From assembly GCA_013398275.1 (NCBI GenBank), contig VZSE01008408.1, positions 117,963-181,962 on the forward strand: a stretch of 64,000 nucleotides of DNA, read 5' to 3'. A program made the translations under genes and the position numbers. Numbering within the stretch: the first letter of the stretch is position 1; every line of letters starts with the position of its first letter. This DNA is from Promerops cafer (taxonomy: Eukaryota; Chordata; Aves; Passeriformes; Nectariniidae). Positions 35,836 through 49,069 of the stretch are shown here, piece by piece. The notes under the pieces were generated by a model. The model had not been told where the DNA came from. It saw nothing but the letters and a program-made list of their open reading frames with translations, and searched no databases.

Positions 35836-38800
35836 ATCCTGCTCTTAACCTGGACGTGTTCCTTCCTCTCATTCATAATCCATCCACTCAAGTAGACGCA
35901 TGAGAAAATGAGTGGGTGGAGCACGGGCAGAAGCAAGCTGTAAAGCGGAGCAAGTACTGAAGTCATGGGGTTAGTGGAGGAAAACTGTAATAGAACACCA
36001 GTCTAGATGGCCCAGTCTTTCAATCACTCCAAAGGCTGTTCATGGCATTGGTAAGAGGTACTGGGATTCCTGGTAAGAGGCTAGCATGCCTTTGTGTTAA
36101 CTGCTGCACAAACTTACAGGGGCTGGTTCATGCCCCGATCTGGTCAGAACTGCAGACTATAATCAGTCCTGCCTTTTTGGATGCTGCAATGGTAGTTTAG
36201 GGCACCACTGCCTCTTTCTGTTTTTTATGAACTCTCTCATCAAGCTGGCTATCCTTCCCACATCAGTTAATACCACACAAACATCGCTTATACTGCTTAT
36301 TACAACCCTCAAAACCACTCAGCTTGTTTTGCTCCTACCTGATCTTTTACCACATCTCAGTTAGAGAAATGATGAACACTAGGTCATGGGCAGTCACAGG
36401 CAGCTCAAGATATTTGCTAGACAGCTTCAGTGTATTTGCTAGATCTACCAAAGGACATCTGAACATGCCTCCAAATCAGGACAAAATTGCAGGACCCTAC
36501 CTGGCCTAGAAGAAAAATATAGTCTAAACACTGGGTTTGAGAGACGTCCATATCCACAACATAAATCCAAAAGCTCATAAAATATTTTAGCCATGTCTTT
36601 AGAAGTGATGTTTTACACTTGAAAATCATGAAGACATTGCATAATTGGTGTTATACTGCACCATTAACTTAATTCCTGTAGGATGTGTGGTGTTCATCTA
36701 ATGTAGCTGTGGATTATGAAGGGAAGAAACTTCAGGAAACAGGTCCCACTCACAGACCAAGATACTCAATTTTGATGTCTGACTGTAGGTTTTGGACACT
36801 TCCCTCTCACCACTACTGATCTAGTACACATTGACCAAGGAGCTATGCAGCTCTCCATAAAGTGCGTACCTTTTCAGTCACCTGGTGAGCTCTATTGGCA
36901 ATAAGCAATCAGGATGTTGGCTTCGTCAGCTGGCTACTCACAGGAAGCTGATGTCAGCTGTGGTGCTCCAGGGATCCTGCCTGTTCACCTACTGTCCCTT
37001 CAGGAGGTTCCCAGGTGTCCCTTAGGGGCCCATGTCTTTTCTGCTCCCATCTTGAACATCTAGCAACTCATGTGATAAAACACACAGGCAGCTGGTGCAC
37101 ATCCCAAGTATCTGTTTCATTCTAAAAGGGGTCACAGAATGAGTCAAGCAAATCAGTAGGGTGAAATGGCCCCATGTTAAACTCCAGTGAAATCTAGGGG
37201 TTGCACAGAAATGCTCATGGGCAGTCTGTTGTAGGTGTGGGGACCACAAACAGCACACAGTCCATGCATTTAGGAGTTCACAACCCAGCACTGTCATGTA
37301 TAAATCCACTAAATGGTTCTGTCTGTGTGTTGCAAGACCACGCAGAACTGTGAGTAGGGAGCCAGACTCGCTTGTGGTTAACAGAATTCTTACAGTAACT
37401 CTGGGAAGCTTACATTGGAGCATACATTGATGCCAAGCTGAATGTTTCCAAGTAAGAGCCAAGAGGAGCTGCCTCTTTGCTGCCAACACCAGGATCAAGT
37501 CCACATTAATTTTTATGTATTTTGTGTATACATTGGCTCGAGGCCATGGTTATACCTGAGGTGTAGATAAAAATCACTGGCTTCATCTGTTCTGGAGGTG
37601 TAAAGGCCCTCAGAGTTAGCTGAATACTCTGCTAACATGATGTGGAATTAAGGGTGACCCTGTACGGCACATGCAGGCAGAGTGCGATGTACAAGATGCG
37701 ATGTACGGTGCAAATGTGTGGTAAAGGTGGTCCCTGTGTCAATAAATATACTTTTTTTTTTTCCAGAAAAAGCTGGGAGATAACAGTTACGTACGCAATT
37801 CTATGACAGAGCAAAGAAAATGAAGTCAATCATTCCTGTACATACTTGGAACCACAGCTCTCCTTTCACATGAAAGTTTTGCACACATTGGCAGCTTTAT
37901 TTTCACATGTGATTAGGGAAGCCTGATTTTCTTGTAAAATTTGTGGTTGAATTCTTAGCTCTAATGAGACCTCTGGGTTCAGTTTTCTGCTCAGTCTCCA
38001 GAGATTCACAGCAATATCTGTAACTTTGCTAGTGCATCTTACACAGATGACTTGGCAATGGCACCCTAAATCTTACCTGGGGAGTCTGTGACACTGTTCA
38101 TAAAGAAGCTAAAATTTTTTTGTGTTAAGAAAGGAACATCTGTTCACAGCTTGGTTAGGATATTGGGATGAGAAAAGGGAGTCCTATCTATGAGTCCTGT
38201 CAGCATGAGGTATTTTTACATCTTGAGTAATTAGATTTTAAAAAATCCATGGAAAAACCTCAAACTAATGATTCGACTTTCACCCTTCAAGTTTTTAGAA
38301 GGCCTTGGCTAACTCCAGACCAAATCTTTTGTTCAGCCTTTCTGGACAGGCCACACAACATATTCTGGAGGCAAGTAGAGTCTATAGGCTGTCATCCTTC
38401 CTTAGTTGATTATCCATACAATCAATTTGTATATGCAGTAGGTCTTATTTCTCTCAAGCAAGCTGGGCTTGCTGCTTGCTTTGCATGGCTACTGGAAATA
38501 GTTAATTTATCTATCATTTTCAAAAGTACACTTCCAACACCAAAGCATTGAGGAGGATCTCTCCCAGATGTTTTATTTCTCATCAGCAGTACTGGGACTC
38601 TCCAATACTGTTCTACCAAGGCTGGAGCATGATCATACGTGGGCCAATTTCCCTCTGCAACCTGGTCCTTTTGTCTCCCAAAACTTAAGAGAGGAGGAAC
38701 ATGTTTGCCACCTAACTACTCAATGAGGAAGAAAGCAGCCACCAGTATCTGTAAGGCACCAGAAATAGCTTTCTAAACAGCTATGACAGCTGTATTGCCC

Positions 38801-40846
38801 ATGTTAACATGGACCAGCACACCTTTATTCTGGGCCACCAAACCTTTCCAAGTCTTAACAAGAGATAAACATAGCCCAGGCAGAAGTCTTTAAAAATGTG
38901 AGCTGGAGACACGGTATGATGTAAGGCCCAGCTCATTTTTATGACAAATACATAGTATGGACAAAGACACAGAGTTATGAAACTAGAAAAATTTGAGCTG
39001 CTCTCATTTACACACACATGTTCAACATGGACATCATTTAAAGTATATTGTTTTCCATGGTCTCTGTGTTTTCCTGAAGAGTACGAATGTCATCTAGTAA
39101 TTTAATGAGCCAAGCTCTTTACATGCAAACAATTTATGAAAAAGCTGTGAGACTGTATCAGAGCCTGTCTATAGCTAATATTAAGTTGGATTAATAAACA
39201 TCCTCAGGCAGCATTTATTTAAATATTTAGGTTTGTATTAAGACCACTTAAGAACTTATTACTTGGAAACGAAATCCTTAATGTTGCTAAACTGTAAGCC
39301 TTTGCAACCTTCTTCTGTACAGAAGCACAAAGAAAAATATTTAATTTGTGTTTCCTCTGCATATTGTAACAAAACCCAACCAATGTTACTATAGCAATAA
39401 TAAAAAGATTTTATTCCAAAACCCTGATTATTGTATCTCTTTAACATCCCAGAACAGAGTTGCAGCTGAAATGCAGGGCAGTTTGAGTAACTCGGTTCTG
39501 TCGTTCCAGCTCATTTCAGTATTTTGGTACAATGGTCTCTAAAACAGTGGGGAGAAGATGTGTCTCCCAGTGCACCTGCGGGGACAATGTGTGACTCACT
39601 GGCTGAGCAGTCTGTGGAAGTCAGTTATCATATAGCTGAAGTATTAACAGCAGATCCTATGACTGTCATCCCCCATCAAGAACATGAGTAATGTGGAAAG
39701 AGACGCACAAAGAGAATAAATATACACTTTTCTTCACTTACAGTAAAAGTTGCCATTTTGAGCAGCAGCAGCCAGAATATCTCCAAAGTAATTAATCCCT
39801 TTTGTGAGGCACCTTCTGTAACATCAATAACTGGAATTTATTTACCTTATAAAAATTACCTCAGTGCTGCAGAAGCATCATTCATGCTGCTATGCTTAAG
39901 GTTATGACAGTGTTTCCAGTAAAAACTTCAAACATACAGGATTCAGCTGTGCAAATCTAGGAGTTGAAATGAAAGTACACACACTGAACAGCCACTACAG
40001 TGGGACCTCATATGGAGAAATGTACACAGAAGTTGCATGCAGCTGGTAGCCTTTACATTACAAAAATTATCAACATGGGCAAAAAGGCAGGAGGAGAGAG
40101 ATTGCTTCCACCCTGCTGGCTTTGCCCAACGTGGGAGGCGCACGAGGGAATGGGAGCCAATGCCCTCCTCCTTCCCTCAGATCTCAAATGCCTTCATGGT
40201 ATATTTCACTCTCTTATCTCCCAGCCTGGAAGCATTCTAGTTCACATGTAAATGGGACCAAGGAGGGTAGAGTATTTTTGCCTCTGGGTTGCCACCACCC
40301 TGCCCTGAAGCAGTGGGCATCCAGGCAGAGGGACTGCTCATGACACAGCTGCTCAGAGATCACAATTTACAGAGCAGAAGATTAAGGCAAACCAAAATGG
40401 ATGATATTTTATTTTAAAATCCCTCACAAAGATTGTTGTCCTTTTTCCATCAGCAGCTGACTAGTGGGATGTTTTGTCACAGAAACTATACAGTATGGCC
40501 TCATGACCCCTCTAAGTACATCTTCATTAGTGTTTTAATTCACATCAGAAGTGTGAATTTGAAGCTAGACACCTATTTTCCCTAAATATTGTGCTTTTGG
40601 TTTCCTCAGAGAAGCAGTCCCAAGGCACACAAATGATTTCTTTTCACTAAGCCCCAACTGTTTTCCTAAAGCAGAAGATAAGGTCTGGGAATGCTCTAAT
40701 GCCAAGGGGCTTCCTGGCAGATTACAACTAGTTTGAAGTTTTATCCTACAGATCCCCCTGTCTTGGGCTGGATTTCAGGTAAGGAACACAGTGTTCATAC
40801 TTGAAGGTTACATCTCTGATTTCCTGGAGGATTGTGTTGCTGGATT

Positions 40847-40898
40847 TCTTTCTTTTTTTTGTTTCCTCTCTTTTTTCTCTTTTTTTTTTTTTTTTTCT
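40847..40898. repeat. Poly-pyrimidine (T-rich) tract
   Basis: TTCTTTCTTTTTTTT, GTTTCCTCTC, TTTTTTCTCT and an 18-base T run ending at 40896. Followed by TGC and A-rich DNA. No retroposon body identified next to it. Confidence 0.9.
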
Positions 40899-43800
40899 GC
40901 TAAAGAAAAAATATAATTCCATGAAAATCTAAACTTTTCAGCTGACAAAAGACAGAAAGACACAAAAGAGATATATTTTGATTGACAGTGCTGAAAAACA
41001 TCATGTTGAATTGTACTAAATACCAGTCAAACATTAGCTTTTTAAACTCTATTCTCTTGAAAGGAGATGCTTTTGTTTGCTTTAGCAGATGATCAATGCT
41101 TTAGCTGCCTGAGAAAAAAGTAATTTTGGACTTTTTCTATACTTTGTATACTGTTTCCCTAAACCAGGGAAAAATCTCTTCTGCCATGGCTTAGGTTACA
41201 ATAGGAGTGTTATCTCTTGATATACATTTCTTAGAATATGTTCATGTTAAATTCAACCCATACTGATGTAGTTTCACTTAGACTCAGTAGCTGGTGAAAG
41301 GATAAACCTACTGGAGAGCACTGCAGGTGTCTAAAAAGGCAAATACGGTTCCCTTAGGGATCTGAGCAACAGTCTGAGAATTGTTGTGCCTGCTGATGTA
41401 AATATGGAAACCATCATAGAGTTAGGGATACATCAAAGGTCTGACAAAGCTTTATTTGACTACAGAGAAGTATAATCAAACCCTGACAATCTGCACTTAT
41501 GTGGTTGTTGTTGGCCATTTAATGACATGTTAACTAAGCACAGCTGACTAAAACATCACTAATTGGTCTAACATATATAACCTGCTTCTCATACAGTATA
41601 ATATAACATCTAAGGGTACATGTGTTTCATATCTATCTTCAGTAGCTGTGTGTGAAGGTTGCAGCACTGTAAAGCCCTAAAGTTTGTGAAGGTGTCACAT
41701 AAGTGAGTAAAGTATGATACAGGTCTTGCTATGTGAAATTTCCAAATAGAAATTACGTTTTACTCATTATACATACTCAAAATCAATTGAAAAAGTTTCA
41801 GGTTTGACCCTTGTGATGTACACTGCCATAATTTTGCCAAACAGGCTAGCTAGCTATACAAGGGATTACAAGCAGCAGATAAAGTCTTTTGAAATTGGGA
41901 AAATGAGACAATAGTAGTCTCCAGCCAACAGAGACAAAAATTACTGAAAGGATTGTGCTACTTAATACAAGATACACTTGGGATTGCTCAAGCCTTTTCA
42001 AGACCAGAGTGGGTTACAGCCCTGTGGCTCAGGGTGCTAGCCAAGATGCTAGCCAAATGCAGATCCTTCCCTCCATGTACAGGAGACTCCGCACTGCACT
42101 ATGTGTTGAGCCAAATAACAGCATTTTACAGGTAAGAAAATGAAGCCCAAAGCACTTCCCTGTCTTTATGGTGCTGAGTCTGTCACACAGGAAAGATGGT
42201 AGGGCTCTCAGTGCTCTCATCTCCAGTTAGGTCTTTTTGTTTAGGCCCCCTAAGATATTGGAAATTACTCTCTTAATGAAACTCCACCACTGAGGGGAAA
42301 ATCAACATGATTGTAGTAGTTGTTGTGAACTTGCGTTCATCTCAACATCTGCTGCCTTAGAATAAATAAATTTGATAATTAATAGTAATATCCCATAGGA
42401 CAGCAATGCCAAAGCTGATCAAACATAACAAACCCAGTAAGCCTCTGACATCCTTTGCACCATTTTGCCAAATGCGTCAAATAATAGCCATGTCTCCCAT
42501 GAAAGGAATAGCTTTATATTTTTAAGTTGTTTTTTTTTCCCCTGAGGATGAAAAGCAATGGGGACACTCCTAAAAAGACTGAGTTTCTTGTCCTTGCCAC
42601 ATATTTGCTAGAACAAACCTTCCCACTTGGCTCCCTTCCCTAAGGCTGGGCGGAGCACGTGGGAGTGAAGCAGTGTTTGACATTTAATTTCGCCAAGCAG
42701 GGCCGTGGAGTAGCCTTTCACTAACTGGGAGAGAAAATGTGTTTTTTGGAGTTAGCTCACCCACTGTTACCATATGTAGAAGGGAAATGATGGGGTGCTG
42801 ACTAACACTGTGGGGAAGCTTGGAAAATCCTCTGAAAACTGAAACAGGAGACTATCTTAGGCATTTCCTTCACCTCTGTCTTTTAGGTGCTTTCTCTTCC
42901 CATCTGCTCAGCCTACAATTGCTTCTATGTTCTTTCTGCCTTCTACATTGCTTATTTTGGGCTTCTGCTGGAAACTGCCTTGAAACTAGAAAGGTGTTTG
43001 TTTTAAACTAGACAAAACATTGGAAATATATGACTCTAGAGTGACAGGAAAAGACATAACTATTTCAATTCAGAGTTTTCCTATTTCTAACTTCCATTCT
43101 TTTCCATATGTTAAAAATGCATTAAGAAACATTTAGAGATATTTTTTAAAGTGTACAATTTTATGCCTTTCTTCTCATAGAAACCAAAGAGAAATTACCA
43201 CTGACATTAATGGAACAAATATAGAAACACTATTATCTTACACAAGGATGTTTTAAATTTTCACTTTTTGGCATATAGAGAGAAAGAAAATAGAAATGGT
43301 CACAAACACATTATTGTTACTATGATTATAGTTGTAAGTTATAAATTATAATTGCTAGGCATACCTCCTCATTTCTATACTTCTGGTTGCCTTTTAGATA
43401 ACCTGGCAGTATGTTACCAGGACAACCCCTGAGGGAACAGATCTTCTGCAAAAGCAATGAAATGGAGAGATTACGCCTCACAGAAAGGGAGGAATGACAA
43501 AAGACAGAAGCCTTTAATAAAAAATCACAATAAAATGGATTTTAGCATCCCCTTGGCCAGTTCTATGTCCCTTAACCTTATTTTTCCCCAACATGCTTTC
43601 TTCCTCCTCCTCCCATGGCTACTTTGTAATAGCAGAACAACAACTCCTTTCTTCTTCAGGGTAAAAATGTCATTTATACTGTGTGAAGGAAACTGCTTCT
43701 CCTCACAGCTGAAATTTCAGTGACATTTTTAATCTGTAAAGTATTGGTACCTAATGTTTACAGTGATGGCGTACCATGGGCAATTTTATAACTTATTTAC

Positions 43801-46800
43801 TATTCTTCTGAGCTAAATGTATGAGGCTTTTAGATGTGTAATGAACAACATACAAGATGCCAGTTTGTTTCAAAGAACTCCATTTATTCTAATTACATGC
43901 TGAACTATAAAGAAGAGTTTAGCAGTGCTCCCCACACTGTTTGCCAGGAAGTCTGTGAGGACCCCAGCACTCATGTTTTACAAAAGCAACATCTGTTTCC
44001 CCGTTCTGAGGCCATTTCATTTAGGTTGGATGGAGAGGATTTTTCATTTTTGAAAGACAATGATGCTCTGCCCCCAGAGCTGGGTCCAGAAGCAGATTCA
44101 GCAGATCTGTGTTAGTTCAGCATTGCAGATCTCAGCCCTGCTGAGCATCAGAGCTGCTTGGATTGGATGGTAAAGTATCAGTGCTGCTGTACCAGGCTGG
44201 TGTACACAGTGCCATACCATGGGCTGCAAGTGACTAGATTTTCTTGGGAGGATGTCCAGTAGGCATCCCCTAATTCTTGACAGATTTTGCCAGTTTGGTC
44301 CAACCACAAACACCCAGGAATCACTGCTTAAAAGCCCAACTCGTGACTTGTGTTTTGCTCTACTGTTTTGAACATAAAGTTAGGATATATTATTAATTAG
44401 CTGATCACATGGAAATAAATACTTGGTTTATGCTCCTGGGATATGCAGGGAAATTATCTTAACTGTTTGTCTAAGATTTGATTTCTCATTTGTTCGCACA
44501 GCTTCTAGCACAACACTGTAACCACAACATTGATTGTAAAAGTAAATCTAACAGAAGACAAAAGCAGTGAATCCTTGGAAATACAGGGACATATTAAATA
44601 ATATACTATTTTATAGGTGAAAGTATTCACTTTAGAGAAGTGAATTCTTTTCTCCTTTATTTTTCACCTTTTGGAAAACTGCTTTGTCCATAAGCACACT
44701 GTGTCTTTCTCAAACATCTGGTAAATGTCTTTTAGGGAGGGCCTAAAATTGTAGGACAGAGAAAATACAAATAGCATAATTATGGCTTTATTTTGGTCAG
44801 CTCATGAAATTGAAGGATTAGCTGTATGGGCCAGCTGTTAGTCAGGGAGGTGGCTCAAGGTCAGAAGGTTATGCTCTTGACTCCAAAGAAGATCCCTGAA
44901 CTAGGGAGAAGAAAGCTTTAGACAGTAGCAAATTGATGTTTTAGCTTAATCTCTTAAGAAATGAGAGTTTATGGGATCACTTATGTATACCTACACATTT
45001 TGTCTTATCCCCTTCCTCACAATACATTTTCAATCCATTTGTCAAATTCAGTCCATTTGTAAATTCTCTTTGACACAGATCTGAAGTTCTCGAAGATATT
45101 TTGTCCCTTCATGTGTTGAAGCAGCTGACTAAAGGGGGAGACAGTATTTGTTTTCCACTGAGTGAAAGACTTTATTGGAGGCTTAGATTCACCAGATAGG
45201 GTGAGACATAATGAAGATGCCCATTAAAGGGAGAATTTCTGTCAAAGCTCACCCTGGAGACCTCAGCTGTGAAGGATCCATCAATAAGAAAACAGGTTTA
45301 TTTAGTTATAAAGTTTGCTGTAGAGGAGATGCAGTAGTACAGATAAGAAGTTTATGTGAAATATGCAGTAGTGTGTATACAGAGATGTGTGTAGTTTGCT
45401 GTGATCTGGCTCATCCTGTCCTTTGAGCTGACAGAGGCAGCCCCAGAGCAAAAGTGTGCTAACCATCTTAATGAAGAGATTTGTTTGAGCTGATGTCTGC
45501 CTTCCAGCAAGGTCTTTATTATCTCAAACACAGAATGATATCCTTACGTTTGATCTACATGGGAAGAGAATGCTCAGAAAACAATTCCAACAGACACTGT
45601 GATCAAAACTCTCTCCATTTCAGTTCAGTAGGGTGCTTTAGCCACGGCTTGCTTAGTGACTTACATTAAGCAGAGGTTTTTCCTGCAGTAGGAAAAGGCT
45701 GCTGCTTAAATTTGGGGTTTTTTCCTCTCTTGAAAATTCGGGTGTCCAACAGGGGGAGAGTTTTAACTGAAAAATTGCTTGCTGTCCCTTTTTACTTCTC
45801 TCTCTTCTGAAGTATCCCCATAATGATCTCACTCACCTTTCCCTTTCCCTGCTTTCTCCAATGCTCTGATCTTCTCGGAACAAACTTTCCTCAGAGGCAA
45901 CTGCAGTCAGCAGCTAACTTAGCTTATCTTCTCTTTTCTGTTTCTTCTGGAGACATTCCCATTTACCATCATGTTCTGCTTCTTGTGTCTGAAGTGGCTT
46001 TGTGGGACATTCCCATCAGGCAAGCCCTGTACATCTATTTCATACTTCTTTTGCAGGGATGGGCCTGCTGCAGGACCTACAGGGACACAAGGACACGGCA
46101 AGGCTCAGACTAACCCCAGAACTGCATGACCTCACATACCGAGGTGATATGTGTGCTGGGAGCAGGGAGTGAGATCAGGAGGAGGCAGGAAACTCCCCTT
46201 CCCTCTGGGGAGAGAGTTGAAGGAGCAGCAGGAGCCACCAGATTTGGCTCGAAACTAGAACTGAGAGTCCTGGATCACTTCCTGCCTCCCCAGCAGCCAA
46301 AGTTTTACTCTGATCCACCTTCTCTATAAGAACGTGTTTTTACCTGTCTCACCAACGCAGCTTTGATATGTAGTGCACATAAATGGTGTAACAGCATAAA
46401 ACAGTTAAAAAAATAATTTAACTAGAGCTGTCAAATTCAGAGACTTTGATCTTTGAACAAGGCATTCAAAGTCAGACGACAGAAGTTAAGTATCTAAAAT
46501 AAATATGTGGCTAGCTCATTACAAGTGCAGAGGACCTTTCAGTGCTGTTGCAATCTGAAAATTAAACCCAAAACCCAGCCAGAACCAATGCTTGTCACTC
46601 TGCCAGAAAAAGAAAAAAAACCCCAAACAACCACTAACCTACGACCTAATTTAAACAGATCATCAGGCTACAACCTTAAAAAATATATTTACCTTTATCA
46701 CTTCAATCAAAAATAAGGAAGGCCATTAAAGTAGTGAAACAGCAAACTCAAGAAATAGTATATAGGTTCACAGAAAAATGCCATTCATTTACACCTGCTG

Positions 46801-48151
46801 ATCTTGTTATCCATGATTGTGAAGGAGATAATGGATTTTAAACTTTACCTTACTTACCAGGCATGCAGAAAAGTCCAGGTGTTAATGGAAGAAAATGTGG
46901 AAGTTTGTGAATTCTTTCATCTGCTCTCCAGACCCTTGAGGCAGTTTTTACTTAAAAAACCCCTCCCTAAATCCCCCTTTAGCTCAGGAAGGGGGATTGC
47001 TTGAGACTGTCCCTGAGGGGGTAGCTCCATGCTTGTCTGAATGACAGATTCCTGGACAATGGGATACATGAATATCCACACTCCCTCTATCCAAGAGAAT
47101 AAAAAGGTAGGAGAGCTGACAGAAAACAGCAGGACCTTTTTCATGGGGTAATCTCAAATTTGCTATCAAAACTATCTTCTTTTCTTTTGAGGGTTTATTG
47201 AAGGTTTTGCAGTTGCTCCTTTTCATTATGCATGGGATTAAGAAGATTTTCTGTCAGCTTCAAAAAAGAATAGATTTGCAGAGACTCTGAAACCAAACAA
47301 ACCTGAAGGTGCCACACATAAGGAGAGGCAGAGTTTCCTAAGTCCACGTTGATATGTTTGGATCGGGATTCTTCAACTGAATTGAATAGCATTCCTGCAA
47401 GACAAATGTCTGTCCCTGTTTTCAAGGGGCACACAGAGAAAAGTAAAAATTCTTGACATGGCTTTCAAAGGATTGAAAGAACAGAAACAGAAGTAGGAAA
47501 TCATGTCCTCTGTATGGAGGTGAGCTACATCTCACCCCATTTCAGCCATCTAAGGGCTAGGCATCGAGTTTAAGCTAGCTATGCCAGTACTCTGTAGTTT
47601 ATGAAGAGGCAGGCACCTACAAAGGACAATTAATCCTCTCCAAGGACAGATGTATATGAAGGATGAGGAGGAAGTCTGTCTTTCATCAGAGACTACTGGG
47701 GGAGCCCAGATGATGAGCTAAGGCCAGATGCCTAACCTTTAGACAGTTGATGATAAAGGAGATGAATCTGTGACTTTATCAGAAGATGAGAAGTGATTGT
47801 ACTGCTATGTGACCTGACAAACAAACTGGTTTCTGAAGAATATGTGCTATCATTTTCTTTAAAATCAAGCTGTATTCTCTCCTGATAAGAAAAACACATC
47901 AATATTTGATACTTAATTCACTGGACAGACTTTGCATGAGTTTCTCCATTAGTTTTAGACAATTACTTTTCTGACAGCAGAACTGGAACATGTCTAGCCA
48001 AAATTCCTTACAAAGGATGAGAGAAGATGATGAAAAGAGACAAGCTTCTATTAAAGTACATTACACTCAATAACTGCTACTTTAAGGATGAGGGTGTTGA
48101 GCTGCTGCTCTGATGTGTCAGCTTTTTAAAGTATAGCAGGAATGGAAATAA
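40899..48151. other. Non-coding interval without recognisable gene
   Basis: Unique-looking DNA. 42620-42760 stands out with four CpGs near a CACGTG E-box at 42656-42661. Open frames at 43834-44115 (93 codons) and 45823-46113 (96 codons) are not recognisable. A pyrimidine-AG that could act as a splice acceptor lies at about 46055, but no matching donor-bounded conserved exon can be supported. 46130-46330 is locally GC-rich. No CR1 copy is seen until 48152. Confidence 0.5.
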
Positions 48152-48430
48152 AAGAATCATAGGATATGCTGACTTGGAAGGGACCCATCAGGATCATCAA
48201 GTCCAGCTCCTGGCCCTGCATGGGACATCCCAGGAATCCCAGTGTGCCTGAGAATGTTGTCCAAATGCTTCTTGAACTCTGTCAGGCTGGTGCTGTGGCC
48301 ACTTCCCTGAGGGGCCTGTTCCAGTGCCCAACCACCCTCTGGGTGAAAGAACCTTTACCTGATATCCAACCTAAGTCTCCCCTGATTCAGCTTCTGGCCA
48401 TTCCCTTGGGTCCTGTCACTGGTCATGAGA
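48152..48430 (-). mobile_element. CR1 LINE 3' part, minus strand
   Basis: Reversed CR1 tail beginning 'agaatcataggatatgctg', then 'cttggaagggaccca', 'caggatcatcaagtccagct', 'ctggccctgcatgggacatc', 'cctgaggggcctgttccagt', 'aaccaccctctgggtgaaag' and 'ctgatatccaacctaa'. The 'catgggacatcccaggaatc' wording marks a different CR1 subfamily type from its neighbour at 48581. Truncated near 'cctgtcactggtc'. Confidence 0.94.
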
Positions 48431-48580
48431 CTGAAAAGAATGACTTCATGCAGTAATGGGAATGGATAATTGGGATGGAGGCTCTTGTTGACCACAGAAC
48501 AATATTAATGGCAGAAAACAACATAACAAGCACTAGGGCGCTTTCTTCCATAACCCTCCTACCGATTCAAAGCTAGATCT

Positions 48581-49069
48581 AAGAATTGTAGAATTAGAGA
48601 ATCAATGACTTGGATTGGAAGGGACCATAAAAATCATCTAATCCAACCCCTCTGCTGTGTGCAGGGACACATTTCACTAGACCATGTTGTTCAAAGCCCC
48701 ACTTCCAGGGATGGGGCAACAACAGCTTCTTTGGACAACCTGTTTCAGTGCCTCATCACTCTCACAATAAAGAATTTCTTTCCAATATTTAATCTAAACC
48801 TATACTCTTTCAGTTTGGAGCCATTCCCCCTTATTCTGTCACTACAAACTCTTGTAAATAGTCTCTCCCCATCTTTCTTGCAGGCTGCCTCCAGGTACTG
48901 GAAGGCTGCAATCAGGTCACCTTCTCTTTTCCAGTCTGAACAATCCCAATTGTTTTAGCTTTTCCTCATAGCAGATGTGATCCATCCCTCTACCCATCTT
49001 GGTGTCTCCCTCTGAGTTTGGTCCAACAGGTCAATGTTGTTCCTGTGCTGGGCATTCCAGAGCGGATGC
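48581..49069 (-). mobile_element. CR1 LINE 3' part, minus strand
   Basis: Second reversed CR1 copy, about 490 bases, in the same orientation and 150 bases after the previous one. Blocks in order: 'agaattgtagaattagagaa', 'ggattggaagggaccataa', 'atccaacccctctgctg', 'caacctgtttcagtgcctca', 'aagaatttctttcc', 'gaaggctgcaatcaggtcac', 'ttagcttttcctcatagcag' and 'ctgtgctgggcattccagag'. It reaches further 5' into the element than the other minus-strand copies. Long plus-strand open frames here are repeat artefacts. Confidence 0.94.

Larger units (their letters stand above)
34873..40846. other. Non-coding interval without recognisable gene
   Basis: Mostly unique-looking DNA. 35000-35340 is repeat-free and carries two Maf/AP-1-like sites (listed separately). 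The AAAT array at 35798 makes a spurious Tyr/Leu/Phe-rich frame on the minus strand. A 160-codon minus-strand open frame at 37022-37504 has no recognisable motif. At 37684 and 37698 the 9-mer GCGATGTAC is repeated. 39750-39910 and 40380-40700 look like repeat-free regulatory-type sequence without proof. Confidence 0.5.

Noticed and set aside
35607..35966. 119-codon minus-strand open frame
   Set aside because: Runs through the AAAT microsatellite, giving an artificial Ile/Tyr/Leu/Phe repeat.
40117..40135. GCCCAACGTGGG resembling a tRNA-Lys primer-binding site
   Set aside because: It shares a 12-base core with the betaretroviral primer-binding site, but has a TTT interruption next to it, no LTR ending in CA just upstream and no gag-like frame downstream; probably coincidence.
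48166..48958. Plus-strand open frames of 96 and 117 codons
   Set aside because: Both lie inside minus-strand CR1 copies and are antisense readings of the repeat.
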